Assembly: GCA_028281925.1 (NCBI GenBank)
Contig: JANQIX010000034.1
Coordinates: 158,122 to 222,121 of the forward strand
DNA: 64,000 bases
Reading direction: 5' to 3'
DNA from: Alphaproteobacteria bacterium
GTDB lineage: Bacteria; Pseudomonadota; Alphaproteobacteria; DSM-16000; Inquilinaceae
Positions 53,712 to 63,907 of the stretch are shown here, one piece after another (within the stretch, counting starts at the first letter, position 1; each line of letters begins with the position of its first letter). The notes under the pieces are model-generated. The model did not search any database. It was not told the origin of the DNA and was given only the letters and a program-made list of their open reading frames with translations. A program made the translations under genes and the position numbers.

Positions 53712-56264
53712 TCAGAGACCGCACGCGGGCATGCAGTTCTCAGGAACGCCAAGCGAAGGCGAGGCTCCGGCCGGAAAAGGGCCGGTGCGTGCCGCGTTGC
53801 CTTGCAGGATCTCGGCAAACTCCTCCGGTGGAACCGGCTTGCTGAAGAGAAAGCCCTGGGCCTCTTCGCACCCGTTGTGGAACAGAAAGTCGCGCTGACT
53901 CTCCGTTTCCACGCCCTCAGCGATCACCCTGATGTTCAGGCTTTGGCCGAGATGGATGGCGGCGGTACAGATCGCTGCGTCGTTCTCGCCGCTCATGATG
54001 TCACGCACGAAAGATCGATCGATCTTCAGCGCGTCAACCGGGAATATCTTCAATCGGTCGAGCGAAGAATAGCCCGTACCGAAATCATCGATCGACACTT
54101 TCACGCCGACCTTCTTCAGGCGCAGGACGCTGGCGAGGGCTTCATCACCGCTTGCCATGGCGATACCTTCGGTGATCTCAAGCTCCAGCCATTCAGGATC
54201 CAGTGCGCTCTCGCGCAGCGTCTCCTTGACCTGCTCGACCAGTTTACGGTGCTTGAAATGTGTGGGCGAGAGATTGACCGAAACGCAGATCGGCGGCAGC
54301 CCCTCATTCTGCCAAGCCTTGTTCTGCCGGCATACGGTGCGTAACAGCCACTCTGTGATGGGGACAATCAACCCGGCGGATTCCGCTGCGGGAATGAACT
54401 CCGACGGCGGCACAGGCCCGCGCTCCGGATGCTGCCAGCGCAGCAGCGCCTCAGCGCCCACAATCCGTTCGGTGGCGATGTGGTAACGCGGTTGATAGAC
54501 GATGCGAAAATCCTTTGCATGAAGCGCGTCGCGCAGACCCGTCTCCAGCCGGCGCTGCCGCTTCACTTCCGTGTTCATGGCTTCGTCGAAGATCTGCCAG
54601 CCGCCTCGCCCCCGGTCCTTCGCGCGGTACAGCGCCAGATCGGCGTTCTGCAGCAACTGTGCTGCATCACCGCTGTCCTGCGGATAGACGGTGACGCCGA
54701 TGCTGGTACTGGTGTGGATCTCGTTCCCGTCGATGGAGAATGGTTTGGCGATCGCCTTCACGATCCGGTCGGCGAGCCTCGTGGCGCCGTCGGCGCTCTT
54801 GCAGTTCGTGGCAATGATCGCGAATTCGTCCCCGCCCAGACGGGCGACGGTGTCGGTCTTGCGCGCGCAATCCAGTAGCCGCGCGGACACCTGTCTCAAG
54901 AGTTCGTCGCCGGCCGGATGGCCAAGGGCGTCGTTGATGTTCTTGAAGCGATCCAGGTCCAGCAGCATCAGACCCATCACATGCTCGGTCCGCTCGCACT
55001 GGGCCATCGCGTCATTGAGGTTCCGCTGAAACTGCGCCCTGTTCGGCAGACCGGTCAGAACATCCTCAAGGGCCATGCGCCGGATCGTTGCTTCGGACTG
55101 CTTGCGCTCGGAGATATCCGAGACGATGCCGACCACCTGGCCCGTGCCGGTCTTGCGCTTGCTGACGCGCAGCCACCGCCCGTCGTTCAGTTCGTGCTCA
55201 ACGACACTGGATGGACGCCGATGGCGCAAGACGCGGTTCCAAATTGCATCCTCCGGATCGCCGTCGGGTCTGGCGAAGACGTCCCGTGCATAGGCCTTCC
55301 GAATGAAGGTCTCAAACAACAGGCCCGGCGCAAGAACGTCTTCCAGGCCAGTATAGATTCTACGATAGATCTCGTTGCATCTGATCAGACGATCCTCGGC
55401 ATCCCATAAGGCAAAACCTTCTGAGATGTTCTCCACGGCGTCCGACAGCTGCCCCTTCGCTTCGCCTAATTGCTCGGACAAGTGCAACGCGTCTGCAGCC
55501 TGTTGTTCACTGTGGCGCTTGAGGTTCTCAAGCTCTGTTACGCGCGCTTCCAGCTCATTATTCGACCGCTGGAGTTTCTCTTCCATGATCTTGCGATCGG
55601 TGACGTCGGTTCGGATTGCGACTATTCCGCCGGCTCTTGTCCGCCGCTCCGTCGCCCGTATCCAGCGCCCGTCGTTGAGCTGAAGCTCATGGGTGCCAAT
55701 TCCCGCACGAAACGCCTCAAGCCGAAGCCGACACCATTCGTCTGCGTTTCCTTGCGCCTTGAGGTTCAATCCCTTTTCGCCGATGTTCCTGACCACGTCC
55801 TGCAACAATACGCCGGGTTTCATGAAATCCGCAGTATCCGGATACTGGTTCCGGTACCTGCTGTTACAGATCACCAGCCTCTCATCCGCATCATAAAGGA
55901 CAAATCCTTCAGAGAAGCTTTCGATTGCATCTTCCAATAGCTGCTTACTTTTTTGAAGATGCGACTCCGACCGTCGAAGCTGATCTATCCTTGAATGAAG
56001 CTCTTCATTCGATGCCAGAGCATTTCTTTGGCCCCGTCGATGTACCTGCCATTGCTGGTACGAATATGTCCCAAAGGCGATCGCGACCAGCAACAGGCCC
56101 CATGGAAGCCGATCCGCCCACCTGTTCCCTCCTCCCGCCACCTCGCCCGCCGATATCTGACCGACACCCAGGGCGACGCAGAAGGCGAGAGCGCCAAGCA
56201 AACCCAGGGCGACGACAAGGCCGTCTCGCCGCATTGCGGGCTTGTTCCAGACGGGATCACTCAT
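53712..56264 (-). CDS. Membrane PAS-PAS-GGDEF-EAL protein
   Basis: The 850-residue protein has two N-terminal membrane segments (about 13-33, VVALGLLGALAFCVALGVGQ, and 53-72). A coiled-coil stretch is followed by PAS units near 115-230 (FVLYDADERLVICNSRYRNQ) and 285-390 (FALWDAEDRLIRCNEIYRR). GGDEF is intact at 477-481 in ARLGGDEFAI. EAL is intact at 605-607 with IEITEG, IDDFGTGYSS and EGVET. Both halves look active. It converges with the sensor kinase gene (51-base gap) and is separated from phosphoglucomutase by an AT-rich spacer. The ATG is the start of the first predicted segment. Confidence 0.9.
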   Translation of the reverse strand: MSDPVWNKPAMRRDGLVVALGLLGALAFCVALGVGQISAGEVAGGGNRWADRLPWGLLLVAIAFGTYSYQQWQVHRRGQRNALASNEELHSRIDQLRRSESHLQKSKQLLEDAIESFSEGFVLYDADERLVICNSRYRNQYPDTADFMKPGVLLQDVVRNIGEKGLNLKAQGNADEWCRLRLEAFRAGIGTHELQLNDGRWIRATERRTRAGGIVAIRTDVTDRKIMEEKLQRSNNELEARVTELENLKRHSEQQAADALHLSEQLGEAKGQLSDAVENISEGFALWDAEDRLIRCNEIYRRIYTGLEDVLAPGLLFETFIRKAYARDVFARPDGDPEDAIWNRVLRHRRPSSVVEHELNDGRWLRVSKRKTGTGQVVGIVSDISERKQSEATIRRMALEDVLTGLPNRAQFQRNLNDAMAQCERTEHVMGLMLLDLDRFKNINDALGHPAGDELLRQVSARLLDCARKTDTVARLGGDEFAIIATNCKSADGATRLADRIVKAIAKPFSIDGNEIHTSTSIGVTVYPQDSGDAAQLLQNADLALYRAKDRGRGGWQIFDEAMNTEVKRQRRLETGLRDALHAKDFRIVYQPRYHIATERIVGAEALLRWQHPERGPVPPSEFIPAAESAGLIVPITEWLLRTVCRQNKAWQNEGLPPICVSVNLSPTHFKHRKLVEQVKETLRESALDPEWLELEITEGIAMASGDEALASVLRLKKVGVKVSIDDFGTGYSSLDRLKIFPVDALKIDRSFVRDIMSGENDAAICTAAIHLGQSLNIRVIAEGVETESQRDFLFHNGCEEAQGFLFSKPVPPEEFAEILQGNAARTGPFPAGASPSLGVPENCMPACGL

Positions 56265-56335
56265 TCAACCAACACCATTAAGAATCTTTCACATCCTTAA
56301 GGCGGATGTTCAGAACTATTGGCCAAGAGTCGTGT

Positions 56336-56415
56336 AATTAGGATTAATGAGAACAGTCCGACATCGGAAGTGCATCGCCAATCCTGGCGATCTAAACTTA
56401 CCGGCAATTAGGATT
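56336..56415. repeat. Two copies of AATTAGGATT exactly 70 bases apart in a gene-free spacer
   Basis: AATTAGGATT occurs at 56336-56345 and 56406-56415, in the spacer between the GGDEF-EAL gene start and the phosphoglucomutase stop. The spacer (56265-56531) is AT-rich and has no convincing gene. The copies lie 72 and 142 bases upstream of the GGDEF-EAL start codon. They could be regulator sites or chance. Confidence 0.35.
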
Positions 56416-56531
56416 CATTTTAGGCGTCTTGTTTGCAGATCAACTTCGCACTGAGTAATCCGCAGCCCACCATCTCTAACGAGGGAGGGGGAGCTGCGCA
56501 TGGCAGCGGCTGCCCTATTGGCTCACATCAC

Positions 56532-58175
<1,644 letters not shown>

Positions 58176-58194
58176 TCAAGTAACGGGACAAGGG

Positions 58195-58222
58195 CGGGGC
58201 GATGCCCTGCGGCATTGCCCCG
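58195..58222. repeat. Intergenic hairpin between fumarase and phosphoglucomutase genes
   Basis: CGGGGCGATGCC (58195-58206) pairs with GGCATTGCCCCG (58211-58222) with one wobble around a CTGC loop. It lies upstream of pgm and downstream of the fumarase stop on the same strand. No U-run follows in that direction, so it may attenuate rather than end the fumarase transcript. Confidence 0.5.
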
Positions 58223-58355
58223 TTTCCACCACCGTGCGTTGGAAAACAGGCACGGCGCTTCGTGAATCGTGGGTCGGCGGGCGGCGCCCGTCAAGCGTGC
58301 TGACCGCCCCCGATCCGGTTTTCCGCCAAGGGACCCGGCGGTGCCGGACGCCGCC

Positions 58356-60011
58356 TCAGTTCAGCACGCGGCGATAGAAATCGTTGCCCTTGTCGTCGAT
58401 CACGATGAAGGCGGGGAAGTCTTCCACGCGGATGCGGAAGACCGCTTCCATGCCCAGCTCTTTGAAGTCCAGCGGCTCCACCTCGCGGATGCAGTCTTGC
58501 GCCAGCCGCGCCGCGCCGCCGCCGATCGAGCCCAGATAAAAGCCGCCATGCTTGGCGCAGGCCTCCACCACCTGGGGTGAGCGGTTGCCCTTGGCGATCA
58601 TCACCATGCTGCCGCCAGCGGCCTGGAACTGGCCGACATACGGGTCCATGCGCGCACTGGTGGTGGGTCCGAAGGAGCCCGAGGCGAAACCGGTCGGCGT
58701 CTTGGCGGGGCCGGCATAGTAGACGGGATACTTCTTGAAATAGTCCGGCAGGCCCTTGCCTTCGGCCAGGCTGGCGGCCATTCGGGCATGTGCGATGTCG
58801 CGGGCAACGATCATGGTGCCCGTCAGCGCCACACGCGTGCCGACCGGATGCTGCGTCAACAGCGCCTGGATCTCGGCCATGGGCTTATCCAGATCCACGG
58901 CCACAACCTCGCCGCCCTCCAGTTCCGCCTCCGGCAGGAAGCGGGCGGGGTCGCGCTCCAGCTCTTCCAGGAAGGCGCCGTCGGCGGTGATGCGGCCCTT
59001 GACCTGCCGGTCGGCGGAGCACGACACGCCCATTCCCACAGGCAGCGAGGCGGCATGCCGCGGCAGCCGGATGACGCGCACGTCGTGGCAGAAATACTTG
59101 CCGCCGAACTGTGCGCCCATGCCGAGATTGCGCGTCAGCTCCAGCACCTGGGCTTCCATCTCATGATCACGGAAGGCTTGGCCGGCTTTGGTGCCTTCGC
59201 TCGGCAGATCGTCCAGCGCCCGGCAGCTCGCCATCTTCACCGTCTTCAACGTCTGCTCCGCCGACAGGCCGCCGATCACGAGCGCCAGGTGATAGGGCGG
59301 GCAGGCCGCAGTGCCGAGCGTGCGGATCTTCTCGTCGACGAATTCGAGCAGCTTCGCCGGCTCCAACAGCGCCCTGGTTTCCTGATAGAGGAACGTCTTG
59401 TTGGCCGACCCGCCGCCCTTGGCAATGAACAGGAACTCCATGCCATCGCCGGGCCCGGCGGAGATGTCGATCTGTGCCGGCAGGTTGCTGGCCGTGTTGG
59501 CCTCTTTATACATATCCAGCGGCGCCAGCAGGCTGTAGCGCAGGTTGCGGCTGGCATAGACCTGCCGCACGCCTTCCGAGACGGCGGCCGCTTCCTGCCC
59601 ATCGGTCAGCACCATGTGGCCCTTCTTGCCCGTGACGATGGCCGAGCCCGTGTCCTGGCACATGGGCAGCGTGCCGCCGGCCGCGATCACGGCGTTCTTC
59701 AGCAGTTCATAGGCCACGAAACGGTCGTTCGACGACGCCTCTGGATCGTCGAGGATCGCGCGCAGGCCGGCCAGATGGCCCGGCCGCAGCAGATGCGCGA
59801 TATCGGTAAAGGCGGCCTCGGTCAGCCGCGTAATGGCCTCTGGAGAGACCGTCAGGAAATTCCGGTCACCGACGCGTTCGACCGCAATGCCGTCGCTGAA
59901 CAGGCGGCGATAGGCCGTCTGGTCGGGGCCGAGCGGGAAAAGGGGCCGATAGCCGTCGTCCTCACGCTCCGCGTCTGCTCGTACCGTCTGTTGCACCGCA
60001 CGTTCTCCCAC
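58356..60011 (-). CDS. Class I (iron-sulfur) fumarate hydratase
   Basis: The 551-residue enzyme hydrates fumarate to malate in the TCA cycle. Its N-terminal half holds [18 protein letters not shown] (first cluster cysteine) and [36 protein letters not shown] and [14 protein letters not shown] give the other conserved cysteines of the [4Fe-4S] cluster. The C-terminal beta domain has [20 protein letters not shown], the class I signature. The start is GTG 60011; GTG 59996 has a better GGGAG site before it and is an alternative. Oxygen-sensitive clusters make such enzymes suited to low oxygen, consistent with cbb3 respiration. Confidence 0.94.
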   Translation of the reverse strand: MGERAVQQTVRADAEREDDGYRPLFPLGPDQTAYRRLFSDGIAVERVGDRNFLTVSPEAITRLTEAAFTDIAHLLRPGHLAGLRAILDDPEASSNDRFVAYELLKNAVIAAGGTLPMCQDTGSAIVTGKKGHMVLTDGQEAAAVSEGVRQVYASRNLRYSLLAPLDMYKEANTASNLPAQIDISAGPGDGMEFLFIAKGGGSANKTFLYQETRALLEPAKLLEFVDEKIRTLGTAACPPYHLALVIGGLSAEQTLKTVKMASCRALDDLPSEGTKAGQAFRDHEMEAQVLELTRNLGMGAQFGGKYFCHDVRVIRLPRHAASLPVGMGVSCSADRQVKGRITADGAFLEELERDPARFLPEAELEGGEVVAVDLDKPMAEIQALLTQHPVGTRVALTGTMIVARDIAHARMAASLAEGKGLPDYFKKYPVYYAGPAKTPTGFASGSFGPTTSARMDPYVGQFQAAGGSMVMIAKGNRSPQVVEACAKHGGFYLGSIGGGAARLAQDCIREVEPLDFKELGMEAVFRIRVEDFPAFIVIDDKGNDFYRRVLN

Positions 60012-60112
60012 GAATCCCGGTCATGCAAACACCTTGGGAAAATCTACCGGGCGATGCAGCGGATGGACAGGAGGAACGTGCGCGCAGGCAGTGGTTTTGA
60101 CGGTCGGACTTC

Positions 60113-60250
60113 TCAGGCGCCGATCATGCCATGGCCCACGACCATCAGGCCGAACAGGCTGCCAAGCCAGAAGGCCAGCATCAGAAACTCTTTCGCGGCC
60201 GTCATCAGCGGCGAGCGGTCGTCGGCGGTGCGGGTATCGAAGCGAGCCAT
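60113..60250 (-). CDS. Small single-pass membrane protein of unknown function (45 aa)
   Basis: ATG 60250 follows GAGGA by about 9 bases and encodes MARFDTRTADDRSPLMTAAK, then EFLMLAFWLGSLFGLMVVGH and MIGA. The first 18 residues are polar; the rest is one hydrophobic segment rich in Leu, Phe and Gly. It ends at TGA (60115-60113). A perfect inverted repeat lies 21 bases upstream of the start. It runs in the same direction as fumarase, about 100 bases before it. No family is recognised. Confidence 0.55.
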   Translation of the reverse strand: MARFDTRTADDRSPLMTAAKEFLMLAFWLGSLFGLMVVGHGMIGA

Positions 60251-60270
60251 GGCCCACATCCTCAACAAGG

Positions 60271-60287
60271 GTTAACGAAACGTTAAC
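60271..60287. promoter_or_regulatory. Perfect inverted repeat GTTAACG-AAA-CGTTAAC, candidate operator
   Basis: The 7-bp arms GTTAACG and CGTTAAC are perfectly inverted around AAA. The site lies 20 bases before the start of the 45-residue membrane-protein gene and 79 bases from the end of the SDR gene. Its symmetry suits a dimeric repressor or activator; no regulator gene is adjacent. Confidence 0.45.
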
Positions 60288-60365
60288 GGTTGAGAATGAT
60301 GTAGGGTGCAGATCGGCCTTCGACTGTGACGGCGATCACATGGATCGCGCAAATGTGATCGGCCG

Positions 60366-61145
60366 TCAGCCGCGTGCAGCCTTTTTCGGCAGCCGCCGCA
60401 CCAGCGCATCGGTCAACGCCGGAGGCAGCGCCCCAATCAGCTCCGCAACCACGGCATTGGGCCAGGGAAAGGCAATACGGGCGCGCCCGCGTGCAAGGCC
60501 GCGGCGGATAATCCGAGCCGCGCGGTCCGCATCCATCAACAGCGGCATGGGGAAGTCGTTCACCGCTGTCATGGCCGACCGCACGAATCCGGGGCATATC
60601 ACACTGACGGTGACGCCGTGCTGCCACAGCTCGCCACGCAACCCCTCGCCATAGATCCGCACCGCTGCTTTGGCCGCGCAATAGGCCGGCGCCCCCGGCA
60701 TGCCACGGAAGGCGGCCAGCGAGCTCATCAGCGCAATCTGCCCGCGCCGCCGCGCGACCATCCGAGGCACCAGAGGATGCACGGTGTTCAGCATGCCGTC
60801 GAGATTGGCGGCAAAGATCGCTCTCGCCTGCCCCTCCCCCTCGCCCGCACCGCTGGTGCCGCCGGAGATGCCGGCATTGGCGATCAGCAGGTCGACGGGC
60901 GCTCGCGCCTCCACCTCGGCCAGGCAGTCGGCCATGGCCTGGCGGTCGGTGACATCGACGACGGCCGTACGCACCTCCGCCCGCTTTGCCCGGCAGAGGT
61001 CGGCCTGTTGGTCCAGCCGGCCGGCATTGCGGCCGGTTAGCAGCAACGTCCGGCCCGGTTCCGCGTACTCCAAGGCCAAGGCGGCGCCGATGCCGCTGGA
61101 TGCGCCGGTGATGACGATGCTTGTCGGAGATCGCAAAGAGGTCAT
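60366..61145 (-). CDS. Short-chain dehydrogenase/reductase
   Basis: The 259-residue SDR starts MTSLRSPTSIVITGASSGIG. The cofactor-binding TGASSGIG is near residue 14 and NAGISGG near residue 90. Catalytic Ser is in MSSLAAFRG, and Tyr/Lys in YCAAKAA near residues 150-156. ICPGFVRSAM follows. Arg in LTGRN after strand 2 suggests NADP(H). The C-terminal half ends in a hydrophobic region (IAFPWPNAVVAELIGALPPA) that may contact the membrane, as in lipid-acting SDRs. The substrate is unknown. It is divergent from yicC. An upstream in-frame ATG eight codons earlier is possible. Confidence 0.86.
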   Translation of the reverse strand: MTSLRSPTSIVITGASSGIGAALALEYAEPGRTLLLTGRNAGRLDQQADLCRAKRAEVRTAVVDVTDRQAMADCLAEVEARAPVDLLIANAGISGGTSGAGEGEGQARAIFAANLDGMLNTVHPLVPRMVARRRGQIALMSSLAAFRGMPGAPAYCAAKAAVRIYGEGLRGELWQHGVTVSVICPGFVRSAMTAVNDFPMPLLMDADRAARIIRRGLARGRARIAFPWPNAVVAELIGALPPALTDALVRRLPKKAARG

Positions 61146-61288
61146 TGCCCTGTCGTCACGAACCATGCCGCGATATAACCAGACGCGAAAGCCCATCACG
61201 ACACACAACAGTGGTTCAAACCGGTCCCGTGACGATTGCAGCAGATTACGTAGACCCCAAGGCCGCCAACAGCGCCGGCGTTGCAAGC

Positions 61289-62146
61289 ATGACCGGTTTT
61301 GCGAGACTGGAAGGCGGGGTAGAGCCGTATCGGTGGATTTGGGAGGCGCGTAGCGTCAACGGCCGTTCACTCGATCTGCGGTTCCGCGTGCCGCCGGGCT
61401 ACGACCGCCTGGACCCCGTGATTCGCGCTGAAGTGAACCGGCGGTTCAAGCGCGGCAACGTTTCGGTCCAGCTGACCCTGTCCCGCACCCAGGCCGCACC
61501 GCAGCTGCGCGTCAACCGCCCGCTCTTGGAAGAGATGATGCGGCTGATGCGGGACTTTGCGGCGGTCGGCGCAGCACCGCCGCGCGTGGACGGCCTGCTG
61601 GCGTTGCGTGGCATGCTGGAAACGGTGGAAGACGATACCGCAGACGTGGCGGATGCCGATCTCACGGCCGATCTTGCATCTGTGCTGGACGCGCTTGTCG
61701 AGGCACGCGCGGCGGAGGGGGCCCGGCTTCAGCCAGCGTTGACCGACCATCTGGACCGCATCGACGCACTGGTGGGCGAAGCCGCCAACAGTGCCGCCGC
61801 ACAGCCCGCGGCGCTGCGCGAGCGGCTTCGCGCCAATGTCCAGGCCCTGCTGGAGGCGTCACCGGCCCTGCCGGAGGACCGCCTGGCCCAGGAAGCGGCG
61901 ATCCTGGCCACCAAGGCGGATGTGCGCGAAGAACTGGACCGGCTGGTTGCCCATGTCGCGCAGGCGCGCGCCCTGCTTGGCGGCGGCGGGGTTGTTGGCC
62001 GCCGTCTCGACTTCCTCTGCCAGGAGTTCAACCGCGAGGCCAACACGCTGTGTTCCAAGGCAGCGGACATGGCGCTGACGCAGACCGGGCTCGAACTGAA
62101 GGCGGTGATCGACCAGTTCCGGGAGCAGGTGCAGAACATCGAATGA
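61289..62146 (+). CDS. yicC: YicC-family endoribonuclease
   Basis: The 285-residue protein begins MTGFARLEGGVEPYRWIWEA, the usual start of YicC, followed by RSVNGRSLDLRFRVP. The C-terminal DUF1732 part contains GRRLDFLCQEFNREANTLCS and DMALTQTGLELKAVIDQFRE. YicC is an RNase involved in small-RNA turnover in E. coli. ATG 61289 gives the normal length; an in-frame GTG at 61229 would add 20 residues, and neither has a clear ribosome-binding site. The end overlaps gmk by 4 bases (ATGA), a widespread gene pairing. Confidence 0.9.
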   Translation: MTGFARLEGGVEPYRWIWEARSVNGRSLDLRFRVPPGYDRLDPVIRAEVNRRFKRGNVSVQLTLSRTQAAPQLRVNRPLLEEMMRLMRDFAAVGAAPPRVDGLLALRGMLETVEDDTADVADADLTADLASVLDALVEARAAEGARLQPALTDHLDRIDALVGEAANSAAAQPAALRERLRANVQALLEASPALPEDRLAQEAAILATKADVREELDRLVAHVAQARALLGGGGVVGRRLDFLCQEFNREANTLCSKAADMALTQTGLELKAVIDQFREQVQNIE

Positions 62147-62823
62147 GTGTGATCGATCCAAGCCCGTCTTCCACCGTGGCGGAAGGCCGAACGATCCGTC
62201 GCCGTGGGCTGATGCTGGTGCTGTCATCGCCGTCGGGGGCTGGCAAAACAACCATTTCCAGACGATTGCTGGCCAGTGACCCCAACCTGACCATGTCGGT
62301 TTCGGTGACCACGCGGCCACCGCGACCGGGCGAAGTGGACGGCCGCGACTACCGCTTCATCTCCCGCGCCGAATACGATCGGCTTCTGGCTGACCATGCC
62401 CTGCTGGAGCACGCGGAAGTCTTCGGCAACTCTTACGGAACCCCAAGGGGCCCGGTGGAGCAGACGCTGAGCGACGGCGGCGACATGCTGTTCGACATCG
62501 ACTGGAAGGGCACACAGCAACTCGCCCAAAGCGCGCGCAAGGACCTTGTGCGTGTGTTCATCCTGCCGCCCAGTGCGGAGGAGTTGGAGCGTCGGCTCTA
62601 TACCCGCGCGCAGGACACCGAAGACGTGATCAAACGGCGCATGGCCAAGTCCGCCGACGAGATGAGCCACTGGGCGGAATACGACTACGTGATCCTGAAC
62701 CAGGACGTGGACGAGAGTGTCGCCCAGGTCGCCGCGATCCTGCAGGCGGAGCGCCTGCGCCGCGAGCGACAGGAAGGCCTGTTCGAGTTCGTCGACATGC
62801 TGCGTCGCGGTCGCCCTTCGTAG
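62143..62823 (+). CDS. gmk: Guanylate kinase
   Basis: The 226-residue enzyme phosphorylates GMP to GDP. P-loop SSPSGAGKTT is at residues 28-37. VSVTTRPPRPGEVDGRDY and FISRAEYDRLL bind GMP, LFDIDWKGTQQL carries the Walker B region and EYDYVILNQDVD is near the C-terminus. About 21 residues precede the core, as is common in alphaproteobacteria. ATG 62143 overlaps the yicC stop (ATGA), so it depends on yicC translation. The long frame from 62050 is out of frame with yicC. Confidence 0.94.
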   Translation: MSVIDPSPSSTVAEGRTIRRRGLMLVLSSPSGAGKTTISRRLLASDPNLTMSVSVTTRPPRPGEVDGRDYRFISRAEYDRLLADHALLEHAEVFGNSYGTPRGPVEQTLSDGGDMLFDIDWKGTQQLAQSARKDLVRVFILPPSAEELERRLYTRAQDTEDVIKRRMAKSADEMSHWAEYDYVILNQDVDESVAQVAAILQAERLRRERQEGLFEFVDMLRRGRPS

Positions 62824-62842
62824 CCTGCCGGTCGATCCGACC

Positions 62843-63907
62843 GTGGCCGCCCCATCGCCAGACGAGGTTTTCGCTGAAGGCGTAAAGGCACACCGTGCCG
62901 GCGACCTGAAGTCGGCGATGGCGCATTACCGCCGGGTCGCCGACGCCCGACCGGACCACCCCCAGGTGTGGCACCATATGGGCGTTGCGGCTGAGGATCT
63001 GGGCCAGCACCGGGCCGCAGCGGAGCTGTCCGAGCGGGCGCTGGCGCTGCAACCCGATCTCTTGGCAGCCCTGATCAATCTCGGCCGGGCCCGGACGTCA
63101 TTGGGCGAACTGCACGCAGGCCTGGCCGCCTACCGCCGGGCGCTTGCCCTGGCGCCGGAGACGGCCGGGATCCTGGCGAGCATGGCCCCGCTGGCGCTGC
63201 GCCTGGGCCGCTTGGATATGGCGCAGCTTCTCTATCGCCGCGCGCTTCTGCTCGAGCCAGCCGCCGGTGAGGTCTGGGGAGCGCTGGGCGAGTTGCTGCG
63301 CCACCGCCGCCGCCTGGCCGAGGCGGAACGCTGCCTTCGCCGTGGCCTCGCGATCCGCGACGATCATCTGCCCGCGGCTTTGGCACTGGGCGCCGTGCTG
63401 CTGGCGCGGGGACGTGCCAATGAAGCGCTGCCCCTCTTCCGGCAGGTGGCCGACCGCGCGCCGCAGTCGGCCGAAGCCCTGGCAGGCTTGGCGGCCTGCC
63501 ATGCGGCCCGAGGCCAGCCGGAGGCGGCCGTGGAGACCTTTTCCGCCGCTCTGGCCCTGAAGCCGGACATGATCGACGCCAGGGTCGGCCTTGCCGATGC
63601 CCTGCGGCTTACCGGGCGAGCACAGGCGGCAGAGGTGGAGGCCCGCCGGGCCGCTGGGGAAGCGCCTGGCAGTGCCCGCGCCCTGAACGCCCTGGCAGCC
63701 TCGCTGCAGGGACTGGGACGGCGCAAGGAGGCGATCGACCTCTATCTCCGAAGCATCGCGCTACAGCCGGCCTTCGCGGACGCCAGGGCCAATCTTGGGG
63801 CAGCGCTGCTGACCGAGGGCCGGCTGGGCGAGGCCGAACGGCATCTGCAGACAGCTCTGCGGCTGCAGCCGAGTTCGTCCAGCGCCTGGAACAATCTGGG
63901 TAAATAG
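62843..63907 (+). CDS. TPR-repeat protein, probably truncated at its C-terminus
   Basis: The 354-residue protein starts at GTG 62843 and is almost entirely tetratricopeptide repeats, about nine to ten 34-residue units. Examples are AMAHYRRVADARPDHPQVW, AAELSERALALQPDLLAALI and AIDLYLRSIALQPAFADARA. It ends abruptly inside the next helix (SSSAWNNLGK then TAG), where a TPR array would normally run on, and the downstream 93 bases are less GC-rich than the gene. A longer protein, such as a TPR-glycosyltransferase fusion, may have been cut by a frameshift or insertion. No signal peptide is seen. It follows gmk by 19 bases. Confidence 0.75.
   Translation: MAAPSPDEVFAEGVKAHRAGDLKSAMAHYRRVADARPDHPQVWHHMGVAAEDLGQHRAAAELSERALALQPDLLAALINLGRARTSLGELHAGLAAYRRALALAPETAGILASMAPLALRLGRLDMAQLLYRRALLLEPAAGEVWGALGELLRHRRRLAEAERCLRRGLAIRDDHLPAALALGAVLLARGRANEALPLFRQVADRAPQSAEALAGLAACHAARGQPEAAVETFSAALALKPDMIDARVGLADALRLTGRAQAAEVEARRAAGEAPGSARALNALAASLQGLGRRKEAIDLYLRSIALQPAFADARANLGAALLTEGRLGEAERHLQTALRLQPSSSSAWNNLGK

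Noticed and set aside
58788..60275. Plus-strand frame of 495 codons opposite fumarase
   Set aside because: Shadow of the class I fumarase gene; His/Arg-rich without domains.
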